A program made the translations under genes and the position numbers. Positions 51,881-59,060 of a DNA stretch of 64,000 bases are shown here, piece by piece. The stretch is from contig NZ_JPJE01000008.1 in the NCBI RefSeq assembly GCF_000765215.1, positions 40,491 through 104,490 of the forward strand. The letters are read 5' to 3'. The notes beneath the pieces were generated by a model. The model was not told the DNA's origin and ran no database searches. It saw only the letters and a program-made list of their open reading frames with translations. Within the stretch, counting starts at the first letter, position 1. Every line of letters starts with the position of its first letter. This DNA comes from Eubacterium sp. ER2 (GTDB lineage Bacteria > Bacillota > Clostridia > Lachnospirales > Lachnospiraceae).

Positions 51881-52417
51881 ATGGCAACAATGCCTGAAAA
51901 GACAACAGCATATAAAAAAACAGCGGGAAATTATATAGCGGCTCTCCTCATCATCGCGGCCGGGGTGATCCTGGATCAGTGGAGCAAGCATATGGCTGTC
52001 CTGCACCTGCGGGGAACCGGCGGAACAGATCTGATCCCCGGCGTCTTCCGGCTGACCTATCTGGAGAACCGGGGAGCTGCCTTTGGCGTGCTGCAGGGCC
52101 AGCAGTGGTTTTTCTACATCATCACAGCGGTCATACTTGTGGCCGTACTCCTTGTCTACACGCGCATTCCGGCGGGAAGGAAATTTGTTCCTCTGCGGGT
52201 CTGCGCGGTGTTCATCGTCTCCGGGGCGCTGGGCAATCTGATCGATCGGGTGCGGCTCGGATACGTGGTGGACTTCTTTTATTTTGAGCTGATCGATTTC
52301 CCGGTCTTTAATGTGGCGGATATATTCGTGACTCTGTCCGCCGTACTTCTGGCAGTGCTTCTGCTGCTGTACTATAAGGAGGAGGATCTTGAATACATTT
52401 TTCACAGTCGAAAATGA
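51881..52417 (+). CDS. lspA: Lipoprotein signal peptidase (LspA)
   Basis: The 178-residue protein has four membrane helices and the aspartic protease signature: LGNLIDRV and VFNVADIFV carry the two catalytic Asp residues, and TYLENRGAAFG is conserved. It cleaves signal peptides of diacylglyceryl-modified lipoproteins, such as the carboxypeptidase encoded at 46000. ATG 51881 is chosen, with 51890 as an alternative; upstream codons lack a ribosome site. It overlaps the next gene by 29 bases. Confidence 0.93.
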   Translation: MATMPEKTTAYKKTAGNYIAALLIIAAGVILDQWSKHMAVLHLRGTGGTDLIPGVFRLTYLENRGAAFGVLQGQQWFFYIITAVILVAVLLVYTRIPAGRKFVPLRVCAVFIVSGALGNLIDRVRLGYVVDFFYFELIDFPVFNVADIFVTLSAVLLAVLLLLYYKEEDLEYIFHSRK

Positions 52418-53309
52418 TGAGGGGGAGAGGATCGACAAGTATCTCTCGCTGGAGATGCCGGAGCTGTCCCGCTCCCACATCCAGAAGCTGATCAAAGACA
52501 ATCTCATAGAAGTCAATGGAAAGCCTGTAAAAGCAAATTACAGGCTTTGTTTTGATGACAGCATAAAAGTAACTGTTCCCGAGCTGAAAGAGCCGGAAAT
52601 CGCCGCTGAGGACCTTCCGCTGGACATTCTGTACGAGGATGAGGACATTATCATCGTGAACAAGCCGAAGGGCATGGTAGTCCACCCGGCTCCCGGACAC
52701 TACAGCGGCACTCTGGTCAATGCCCTCATGTTCCACTGCGGCGATAACCTGTCGGGCATCAACGGCGTAGTCCGGCCGGGCATCGTCCACCGGATCGACA
52801 TGGACACAACCGGCTCCCTGGTAGTGTGCAAGAACGACAGCGCCCATCAGAGCCTGTCCGCACAGCTGAAGGACCACTCCATCCGGCGGATCTACGAGGC
52901 CATTGTCCACGGCAATATAAAGGAGGAGGAGGGGATGGTGGACGCCCCCATCGGCAGACATCCTACGGACCGGAAAAAGATGAGCACAAGGGCGAAGAAC
53001 GCAAGGAGAGCTGTGACCCACTACAGAGTCCTGGAGCGCTTCGGGGATTATACCTACATCCAGTGCCAGCTGGAGACAGGACGGACCCACCAGATCCGTG
53101 TCCACATGGCCTCCATCGGGCATCCCCTGCTGGGAGACGCGGTCTACGGCCCGGCCAAATGTCCCTTCAAGGGGCTCCAGGGCCAGACACTGCACGCCCG
53201 GACGCTTGGCATCGTCCATCCCCGCACAGGCGAGTACCTGGAGGTGGAGGCTCCTCTCCCGGCGTATTTTGTCCAATTATTAGATCGACTTAGAAAAAAT
53301 AGACAATAA
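52389..53309 (+). CDS. RluA family pseudouridine synthase (RluD-like)
   Basis: The 306-residue enzyme has an N-terminal S4 domain (LSRSHIQKLIKDNLIEVNGK) and a catalytic domain with the active Asp in GIVHRIDMDTTGSLVV. TGRTHQIRVHMASIGHPLLGDAVYG is the late signature. It isomerises uridines in 23S rRNA; the exact site is unclear. It directly follows lspA, as in many Firmicutes. Confidence 0.93.
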   Translation: MNTFFTVENDEGERIDKYLSLEMPELSRSHIQKLIKDNLIEVNGKPVKANYRLCFDDSIKVTVPELKEPEIAAEDLPLDILYEDEDIIIVNKPKGMVVHPAPGHYSGTLVNALMFHCGDNLSGINGVVRPGIVHRIDMDTTGSLVVCKNDSAHQSLSAQLKDHSIRRIYEAIVHGNIKEEEGMVDAPIGRHPTDRKKMSTRAKNARRAVTHYRVLERFGDYTYIQCQLETGRTHQIRVHMASIGHPLLGDAVYGPAKCPFKGLQGQTLHARTLGIVHPRTGEYLEVEAPLPAYFVQLLDRLRKNRQ

Positions 53310-53323
53310 TTTTCATATAATTC

Positions 53324-53352
53324 TATACATTTTCACTAAATTGTTGTATAAT
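53324..53352 (+). promoter_or_regulatory. Promoter for the cytidylate kinase-like gene
   Basis: TATACA (53324-53329), a 17-base spacer and a perfect TATAAT (53347-53352) lie in the AT-rich gap about 85 bases before the ATG. The leader between them is AT-rich with no clear structure. Confidence 0.6.
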
Positions 53353-53437
53353 GCTTAATAAATAAAAAAGCATCCATACATTAATACTTATTTCAGAGTA
53401 TGTATTGACAGGATCAACAAGAAGGAGTGTGGGTAGT

Positions 53438-54082
53438 ATGGAAAAGACAAGTACGATTATTACCATAGGAAGAGAATTTGGAAGCGCGGGCCGTGAGATC
53501 GGATATAAGATCGCTGATGATTTCGGCATCAAGCTGTATGACAAGGAGATGCTGAACCGGGCGGCAAAGGAGAGCGGCATCTGCGAGGAGCTGTTCGAGG
53601 CCCACGACGAGAAGCCCACCAACAGCTTTCTGTATTCCCTTGTCATGGACACATATTCCCTTGGATATTCTTCAGGAAGCTATACGGATATGCCGATCAA
53701 CCACAAGGTCTTTCTGGCACAGTTTGACGCCATCAAGAAGATTGCCAGTGAGGGCCCCTGTATTCTGGTAGGCCGCTGCGCGGACTATGCCCTGGAGGAG
53801 TTTGACAATGTGCTGACCGTGTTCATACACGCGAAGATGGAGGCAAGGATCCGCAGGATCGCCAGGATTTACAATCTGACAGACGCCAAGGCAAAAGAGA
53901 TGATCCAGAAGACAGACAAGCAGCGCTCCAGCTACTACAATTACTATACGAACAAAAAGTGGTCGGACGCAGAGAGCTATGATGTATGTCTGGACAGCTC
54001 TGTGCTCGGCATTGAGGGAACGGCGGAGGCTATCAAGCAGCTCGTGGCCATCAAGGAGAGCGACCGGGAGAAGAAGCTGTAG
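53438..54082 (+). CDS. Cytidylate kinase-like family protein
   Basis: From ATG 53438 the protein has 214 residues. It belongs to the cytidylate kinase-like family: ITIGREFGSAGREIGYKIAD is the modified P-loop region, ILVGRCADYAL follows, and YNYYTNKKW is the family end motif. Members are common in Clostridia and differ from the housekeeping Cmk. The substrate is uncertain. AAGGAG precedes the start, and a bidirectional terminator follows. Confidence 0.88.
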   Translation: MEKTSTIITIGREFGSAGREIGYKIADDFGIKLYDKEMLNRAAKESGICEELFEAHDEKPTNSFLYSLVMDTYSLGYSSGSYTDMPINHKVFLAQFDAIKKIASEGPCILVGRCADYALEEFDNVLTVFIHAKMEARIRRIARIYNLTDAKAKEMIQKTDKQRSSYYNYYTNKKWSDAESYDVCLDSSVLGIEGTAEAIKQLVAIKESDREKKL

Positions 54083-54131
54083 GAGCCTTGGGCTGAAAAA
54101 CAGCGGGCTATCAAGTAAAGAATATTCATTG

Positions 54132-54182
54132 AAAAAAAACTCTATGTGGAGAGGAGCAATCCCCTTCCCATAGAGTTTTTTG
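54132..54182. terminator. Bidirectional terminator
   Basis: AAAACTCTATG pairs with CATAGAGTTTT, flanked by an A run on the left and a T run on the right. It sits between the plus-strand cytidylate kinase-like gene and the minus-strand ttcA-like gene and can end both. Confidence 0.9.
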
Positions 54183-54217
54183 CGCATCCCGTTTTCCATA
54201 CACAGCTATTCCGGAGG

Positions 54218-54952
54218 CTAACGCGTGTGGATGACGCGCTCCGGCCAGCCCTTGATATTCCCGTTCAGGATGGCTGTGAACATTCTCTGCTTTGCGCCGG
54301 GATGCTCCTGGTTCAGCTGGCGCACCAGCTCCTTGGCATACTGGCGCTTCGTGTATCCGTCGATGGGACAGCGGCTCTTCACCACTGGCAGATTATATTT
54401 ATTTTTAAAGCCGATCACATCCGCCTCGTCCACGAACATGATGGGGCGGATCACTGTCAGATCCATCCGGTCCAGGTAGGTCCGGGGGGAGAAGGAGTAG
54501 AAGCGTCCCTCGAAGATCAGTGAGAGGAGCATGGTCTCAATGATGTCATCCCTGTGGTGAGCGTAGGCCACCTTGTTGCAGCCCATTTCCTTTACGGCCT
54601 GGTTGAGGGCTCCCTTCCGCATCTTGGCGCACAGGGAACAGGGATTGCTCTCCTTGCGTTCCTCGAAAAGAATGTGGGCAATGTCGGTCTTCACAATGCG
54701 GTAGGGAACATCCAGCTCCTGACAGAGCTCCTTTACCGGTGTGAAATCGCATTTCTCATAGCCCAGGTCTACGGTGACGGCGCTGAGCTCAAAATGGTTG
54801 GGATAGAACCTCTTAAGGCCGTGGAGAGCGTAGAGAAGGGTGAGGCTGTCCTTCCCGCCGGAGATGCCCACGGCAATGTGATCTCCCTCGTTGATCATCT
54901 GATATTCGTCTACTGCCTTTCTCGTGTAGCTCAAAAGCTGCTGTAATTTCAT
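54218..54952 (-). CDS. TtcA-like tRNA 2-thiocytidine synthetase
   Basis: The 244-residue PP-loop ATPase has AVGISGGKDSLTLLYAL near residue 28, cluster-binding cysteines in NPCSLCAKMRKG and a third Cys in SRCPIDGYTKR. YAHHRDDIIETMLL is the family motif. TtcA-type enzymes thiolate C32 of tRNA using a [4Fe-4S] cluster. The start at 54952 is chosen to match the family N-terminus. The recombinase gene lies upstream, 82 bases away. Confidence 0.88.
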   Translation of the reverse strand: MKLQQLLSYTRKAVDEYQMINEGDHIAVGISGGKDSLTLLYALHGLKRFYPNHFELSAVTVDLGYEKCDFTPVKELCQELDVPYRIVKTDIAHILFEERKESNPCSLCAKMRKGALNQAVKEMGCNKVAYAHHRDDIIETMLLSLIFEGRFYSFSPRTYLDRMDLTVIRPIMFVDEADVIGFKNKYNLPVVKSRCPIDGYTKRQYAKELVRQLNQEHPGAKQRMFTAILNGNIKGWPERVIHTR

Positions 54953-55034
54953 AATGGTAAGTAATTCCTTTCTTATCTCTGAATTTTTTCGAATAATCCG
55001 CACAGGGTTTCCGTAAAAAAATTATGAATACTGA

Positions 55035-56096
55035 TTATTTTTCCCGCAGGTGAACCGCGGAGGCCGCCTGGCGGCGTCTGTTCTCATCAATGGCCGCATA
55101 GTGTTTCTTTGTCGTGTTCACGTCCTTGTGCCCCAACACATCGGCCACCAGATAGATGTCCCCGGTCTCCTTATAGAGAGAGGTGCCGTAGGTGCTGCGC
55201 AACTTGTGGGGCGTGATCTTTTTGTTCGGCGTTACCTGGCGTGCATATTTCTTCACCATGTTCTCCACAGCCTGAACACCCATGCGTCGCCTCTGAGTGG
55301 AGAGGAAGAGGGCGTTCTCGTGGCCGGGGAGAGGAGTGGCAGCCTTGCGGCTCCCCTCCATGTAAATTCTGAGAGCCTTTTCTACCTCGGATCCGAAGTA
55401 GACAACCATCTGGTTGCCTCCCTTTCTGGTGATAGTGATGCCGTCATTTTTGAAGTCCACATCCTGCAGGTCAAGGCCCACACACTCGGAGACACGGATG
55501 CCGGTTCCCAGAAGGAGAGTCAGGATCGCCAGATCTCTTTCCCTTGTCTTTTCGTAGTATACCTTTGCCTGTCCGGTCAGTCGGCTTCCGCATGACTCGA
55601 CATAATCAAGCAGGAGAGCAACCTCGTCAGGATCCAGGCGGATGATGGCCTTTTCATGCTGCTTTGGCATGTCTACAAGCAGTGTCGGGTTACTGCTGAT
55701 ATATTGGTGCTTGTGGTAATAGGCGTAAAAGCTCCGCAGGGCGGACATCTTCCTTGCAAGCCCTTTTTCCCCGTTGGTCATCAGTTCATCATCGTCACGC
55801 CTGTATACCTTCAGATATTCCATATATTCCTCAATATCCACCGGCTCCAGCTTTTCCAGGTCAGAGACCTTGAACTGATCTATTGTGTAATTTTTGTAGA
55901 CTGGATTGTTTTCCATCAGAAAATGAAAAAAGACACGGATATCATACGCATAGTTCATCCGTGTGCGGATGGATGAATGAGGCTCGATGGCCCGGAAGAA
56001 ATCCTTTGCAAACGGAGGCAGGGTTTTCAGTATTTCCCTGAGGCGCAGCGTGTAGTCGATCACCGTCTGCTCATGATAGCTCTTTGTATCCTTCAT
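55035..56096 (-). CDS. Tyrosine recombinase (XerC/XerD-like)
   Basis: The 353-residue protein has an N-terminal SAM-like core-binding domain (about 20-165) and a C-terminal catalytic domain. The catalytic residues are Arg in GTGIRVSEC, Lys in TRKGGN, H-x-x-R in HKLRSTYGT, the second His in LGHKDVNTT and Tyr in KKHYAAID. No phage or element genes are nearby, and the gene lies beside lexA, a frequent position for Xer-type recombinases in this group, so a chromosomal role is more likely than integrase. Confidence 0.9.
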   Translation of the reverse strand: MKDTKSYHEQTVIDYTLRLREILKTLPPFAKDFFRAIEPHSSIRTRMNYAYDIRVFFHFLMENNPVYKNYTIDQFKVSDLEKLEPVDIEEYMEYLKVYRRDDDELMTNGEKGLARKMSALRSFYAYYHKHQYISSNPTLLVDMPKQHEKAIIRLDPDEVALLLDYVESCGSRLTGQAKVYYEKTRERDLAILTLLLGTGIRVSECVGLDLQDVDFKNDGITITRKGGNQMVVYFGSEVEKALRIYMEGSRKAATPLPGHENALFLSTQRRRMGVQAVENMVKKYARQVTPNKKITPHKLRSTYGTSLYKETGDIYLVADVLGHKDVNTTKKHYAAIDENRRRQAASAVHLREK

Positions 56097-56146
56097 AATT
56101 GTATTGACCCCTTTGCTTGAAATAACATTTATAATCCCACATGGAA

Positions 56147-56175
56147 ATTATACTGGAAACACCGGATTTTGTCCA
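56147..56175 (-). promoter_or_regulatory. Promoter of the tyrosine recombinase gene
   Basis: On the minus strand TGGACA (complement of 56170-56175), a 17-base spacer and TATAAT (complement of 56147-56152) lie 51 bases before the start codon. Confidence 0.7.
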
Positions 56176-56248
56176 CATCTTTTGGAAAAATCGGTATTTT
56201 ACGTATAGATCTGTTTTGGTATATTACAGTATATATAATATATAAATA

Positions 56249-56306
56249 GACGGTATCCGTCTGCTTCTCCTTTCGGTATGGAAGGAAGCGCCTCTGAGAT
56301 ACCGTC
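56249..56306. other. Structured 58-base hairpin in an AT-rich gap
   Basis: GACGGTATC (56249-56257) pairs with GATACCGTC (56298-56306), and inside it GCTTCTCCTT pairs with AAGGAAGC around a short loop. It stands in 296 bases of very AT-rich sequence between the LysM gene and the recombinase promoter. It could be a terminator for the LysM transcript without a clean T run, or a small RNA. The rest of the gap shows only AT-rich stretches with TATAAT-like words. Confidence 0.5.
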
Positions 56307-56392
56307 CCTGGGTGAGTGTATAATTATATATAAAGCTTTAGAAAGCCTATATATCGATTGGAATGTATAATCTATATTTTAGCTATATTATA

Positions 56393-56755
56393 TTATCTGT
56401 ACGCATTGTCACAGTATACAATGGTGAGATGCTGATCTTCATGGATCAGATCGCCCCTGAGACCATTGATCGCCTTCAGTTCCTGTACATACTCCGGCAC
56501 AGAGAGACTGCACGCATCGGCGTATGTCTCGGCAATGTCCCACAGTGTGTCGCCGGCCTTAAGCTCAATGCTCTTGTAGTACCTGTAGGCGCTTTCTGCG
56601 TCAGAGCTGTCCTTCGCCTGTACAAAGCGCATGCCTCTGACTGCGAATATACTGCAGAGGACTGCGATGAGAACGGCCGCAGTGACCAGAATAAACTTTT
56701 CCCTGTATACTTCTCTTCTTCTCTTGCTTGCTGCATGTAATCTGTGTGCGTTCAT
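56393..56755 (-). CDS. LysM protein in the position of the SOS division suppressor YneA
   Basis: The 120-residue protein starts at ATG 56755 after GAGGGG. A basic tail is followed by one membrane helix (about 22-42) and a C-terminal LysM domain (about 62-118; IELKAGDTLWDIAETYAD). It is divergent from lexA across a region with LexA boxes, the arrangement of yneA in Bacillus. YneA-type proteins halt division during DNA damage. The functional match is by position and architecture, not close similarity. Confidence 0.78.
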   Translation of the reverse strand: MNAHRLHAASKRRREVYREKFILVTAAVLIAVLCSIFAVRGMRFVQAKDSSDAESAYRYYKSIELKAGDTLWDIAETYADACSLSVPEYVQELKAINGLRGDLIHEDQHLTIVYCDNAYR

Positions 56756-56835
56756 CTCATATTCCCCTCTTCTTAACTGGATAAAATACATCCCTCGTTG
56801 CTGTGCTTCATATAAAAATCATGATTTTCTTCTAT

Positions 56836-56849
56836 CGAACGAACGTTCT
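56836..56849. promoter_or_regulatory. LexA box 1
   Basis: CGAACGAACGTTCT matches the Gram-positive SOS box CGAAC-N4-GTTYG except in its last base. It lies just downstream of the LysM-gene -10 on the minus strand, where bound LexA would block transcription. Confidence 0.75.
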
Positions 56850-56862
56850 TTCTATGCTTCTG

Positions 56863-56891
56863 ATTATAGTATGCGAACATTTGTTTGTCAA
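56863..56891 (-). promoter_or_regulatory. Consensus promoter of the LysM gene
   Basis: On the minus strand TTGACA (complement of 56886-56891), a 17-base spacer and TATAAT (complement of 56863-56868) form a perfect consensus promoter. LexA box 2 lies within its spacer and -35. Confidence 0.85.
56874..56887. promoter_or_regulatory. LexA box 2
   Basis: CGAACATTTGTTTG fits CGAAC-N4-GTTYG exactly. It overlaps the -35 and spacer of the LysM promoter, so LexA binding would exclude RNA polymerase. Confidence 0.85.
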
Positions 56892-56910
56892 TAGTCTGAA
56901 GTGAAAAAAT

Positions 56911-56937
56911 CGAACATATTTTCTAAACATTTGTTTG
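56911..56937. promoter_or_regulatory. LexA box 3 and half-box near the lexA promoter
   Basis: TAAACATTTGTTTG (56924-56937) differs from the SOS box at two bases and overlaps the lexA -35. CGAACATATTTTCT (56911-56924) has one perfect half-site. This suits autoregulation of lexA. Confidence 0.65.
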
Positions 56938-56963
56938 CCTTTTACATGGGCATATGTTAGAAT
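56935..56963 (+). promoter_or_regulatory. Promoter of lexA
   Basis: TTGCCT (56935-56940), a 17-base spacer and TAGAAT (56958-56963) preceded by TGT make an extended -10 promoter 48 bases before lexA. Confidence 0.75.
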
Positions 56964-57010
56964 GTTATTAGTTAATTTTTGATTGTACATATTACAAGGG
57001 GGAAAGCTAC

Positions 57011-57628
57011 ATGTCGCAGGGAAAGATCAGCCCAAAGCAGAAAGAAATATTAGAGTTTATCAAGGATCAGATCCTGACGCGGGGATTTCCGCCCTCTGTC
57101 CGGGATATATGTGAGGCGGTTCATCTGAAGTCCACCTCCTCTGTCCACGCCCATCTGGAGACACTGGAAAAGAACGGATATATCAGAAGAGACCCCACCA
57201 AGCCGAGGGCCATTGAGATTTTGGATGACACCTTCAATCTCACCAGACGGGAGGTGACCAATGTGCCCCTCCTAGGACGAGTGGCGGCCGGAGAGCCGAT
57301 CCTGGCCCAGGAAAACATTGAGAACTACTTCCCCATTCCGGTGGAGATGCTGCCAAACAATCATACCTTCATGCTGACTGTCAAGGGAGAAAGCATGATC
57401 AACGCCGGAATTCTAGACGGCGACTATGTGCTGGTCGAGGAGTGCCATACGGCGTCCAACGGGGATATGGTTGTCGCTCTGATTGAGGACGGGGCGACAG
57501 TCAAGACGTTCTACAGGGAGGAAGGTGTCATCCGCCTGCAGCCGGAGAACGATTTCATGGATCCCATTATCGTGACCGACGTTCAGATTTTAGGAAAGGT
57601 GATCGGCGTGTTCCGGTTTTTCAGATGA
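57011..57628 (+). CDS. lexA: SOS repressor LexA
   Basis: The 205-residue protein has an N-terminal winged helix (about 1-70; [20 protein letters not shown]) and a C-terminal self-cleavage domain. The scissile bond is Ala93-Gly94 in VAAGEP. The catalytic pair is Ser128 (GESMINAGI) and Lys165 (ATVKTFY). RecA filaments trigger self-cleavage, releasing SOS genes, including the divergent LysM gene. AAGGGGG precedes the ATG, and a strong terminator follows. Confidence 0.97.
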   Translation: MSQGKISPKQKEILEFIKDQILTRGFPPSVRDICEAVHLKSTSSVHAHLETLEKNGYIRRDPTKPRAIEILDDTFNLTRREVTNVPLLGRVAAGEPILAQENIENYFPIPVEMLPNNHTFMLTVKGESMINAGILDGDYVLVEECHTASNGDMVVALIEDGATVKTFYREEGVIRLQPENDFMDPIIVTDVQILGKVIGVFRFFR

Positions 57629-57646
57629 TTTTTCTTTATTTCCTAT

Positions 57647-57697
57647 AAAGCAGGGAGCGAAGTCTGTTGTCATTGGCTTCGCTCCCTGCTTTTCTTT
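57647..57697 (+). terminator. Intrinsic terminator of lexA
   Basis: A 16-base stem, AAAGCAGGGAGCGAAG (57647-57662) with CTTCGCTCCCTGCTTT (57677-57692), is followed by TCTTTC. It also faces the convergent MATE relic. Confidence 0.9.
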
Positions 57698-57703
57698 CTG
57701 ACT

Positions 57704-58231
57704 TTATTTCCCTGACTGGTGAAGATAGCGCCGCAGAAACGGGGCCGCAAGCATCAGCGCCTTGCCCACATTGTCGGCGATCATGCAGCACCACACTGCC
57801 CGAAGGACCAGCCCCCAGACATTTACGCACAGGAAGGTCAGAAAAATCCGTATCCCCCACATGCCAATGGTCTCCACCAGAAACGGGTACCGCGTGCGCC
57901 CCATCCCGTAGAAGATCCCCTCCAGCACGACCATCAGACCGAAAAAGGGCTCTGACAGGGCCACTAACCGCAGCATCTCTGCTCCCAGAGTCACCACCGC
58001 AGCGCTGGGTGAGAAAAGCCGCATCAGAGGCACGGAGCCGATATAGAGGATCAGTCCGCTCACGCACATCATGCAGACAGTGACCAGCACGCTGATCCAG
58101 GCAGTCCGCCGCATTTTATCCGTATCCTGCTCCCCGCAGGCAGAGCCCAGCAGCGTGGACGCAGCTGTGCGAAGGCCGTAGCCCGGCACGTTCCGCTTGT
58201 ACCCAGCACAGGCAGGCCCACAGCCGCACAT
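57704..58231 (-). pseudogene. MATE efflux transporter relic, C-terminal third
   Basis: The frame encodes about 175 residues with four to five hydrophobic helices. From GYGLRTAASTLLGSACGE to FLRRYLHQSGK it matches the last third of MATE transporters; a full protein has about 450 residues. The first dozen residues (MCGCGPACAGYKR) do not fit the family, and the upstream AT-rich sequence holds no further MATE sequence. It is probably a 5'-deleted gene. No ribosome site precedes its ATG. Confidence 0.75.
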
Positions 58232-58278
58232 TTATTTATATATTATATCTTTCGATAGCTGAAAGCTATTCTAAAAGC

Positions 58279-58314
58279 GAAACCATGAAGTCACAGCTGT
58301 AACTCCATGGTTTC
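58279..58314 (-). terminator. Hairpin after the ABC operon
   Basis: GAAACCATG (58279-58287) pairs with CATGGTTTC (58306-58314). On the minus strand it follows the last ABC gene and is trailed by GCTTTTAG, a weak T tract. Confidence 0.55.
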
Positions 58315-58357
58315 CTGTTGTATGATCCGCTGTTCAATTCAAAATTCACCCGGGATC

Positions 58358-59059
58358 TTATTTTTCTTCCTTTCTGAGCAGCGTGTCCCGCAGTATTCTC
58401 CCGTCCTCCATGTACAGAACCCGGTCGCACTGCTTTGCCAGCGCCTCGTCGTGGGTCACCATGATAATGGTGGTATGCTGCCTGGTGTTCAGCCGCCGGA
58501 AGAGCCCCATGATGGCGTCCCGGTTTCTGCTGTCCAGATTTCCGGTGGGCTCATCTGCCAGGATGACTGCCGGGGAAGGGGCCGCAGCCCTCGCAATGGC
58601 CGTTCTCTGCTGCTGTCCTCCAGAGAGATGGCAGGGAAGAGCCTCCCTCTTTTTTGTGAGTCCGGTGACGGCGAGAAGCTCCTGCAGCCGCTGGGCAGAG
58701 AGCGGTTTTCCATCCAGGAGAAGAGGCAGAGCTATGTTCTCCTCTACGTTCAGGCTGGGGAGAAGGTAGATGGACTGATAGACCATGCCGATCTGCCGCC
58801 TGCGGAAGATCGACCGCTCCCCTTTTTTCATGCGGTAGAGCTCCCTGCCGTCCACCCACACTCTCCCGCTGTCAGGCTCATCGATGCCGCCCAGCACATG
58901 GAGAAGGGTGGATTTCCCGCAGCCTGAGGGGCCCAGGATGGCGGTGAACTGTCCCCTTTTGATCCGGAGAGACGTTTCCCTCAGCGCGCGGACGGCTGTG
59001 TCCCCGCTCCCATAGGTCTTCCGGATCTGTTCCGCTTCGATACTCCAGCTTTTATCCAT
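58358..59059 (-). CDS. ABC transporter ATP-binding protein (MacB/LolD-type), second ATPase
   Basis: From ATG 59059, after GGAGG, the protein has 233 residues. Walker A is LGPSGCGKSTLLHVLGG, the signature loop is LSGGQQQRTAIARA, Walker B is VILADEPTGNLDS and the switch His is in VTHDEAL. This is the small ATPase type that pairs with FtsX-like permeases for peptide or lipoprotein mechanotransmission. The start lies two bases after the permease stop, so it is translationally linked to it. Confidence 0.93.
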   Translation of the reverse strand: MDKSWSIEAEQIRKTYGSGDTAVRALRETSLRIKRGQFTAILGPSGCGKSTLLHVLGGIDEPDSGRVWVDGRELYRMKKGERSIFRRRQIGMVYQSIYLLPSLNVEENIALPLLLDGKPLSAQRLQELLAVTGLTKKREALPCHLSGGQQQRTAIARAAAPSPAVILADEPTGNLDSRNRDAIMGLFRRLNTRQHTTIIMVTHDEALAKQCDRVLYMEDGRILRDTLLRKEEK

Positions 59060-59060
59060 A

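Noticed and set aside
55035..56096. Integrase of a mobile element
   Set aside because: No att-like repeats, phage genes or transfer genes lie nearby, and the placement beside lexA fits a chromosomal Xer-type recombinase.
56215..56250. A dif-like site near the tyrosine recombinase
   Set aside because: The AT-rich stretch has loose palindromic character but does not match the Firmicutes dif consensus arms well enough, and dif need not lie beside xer genes.
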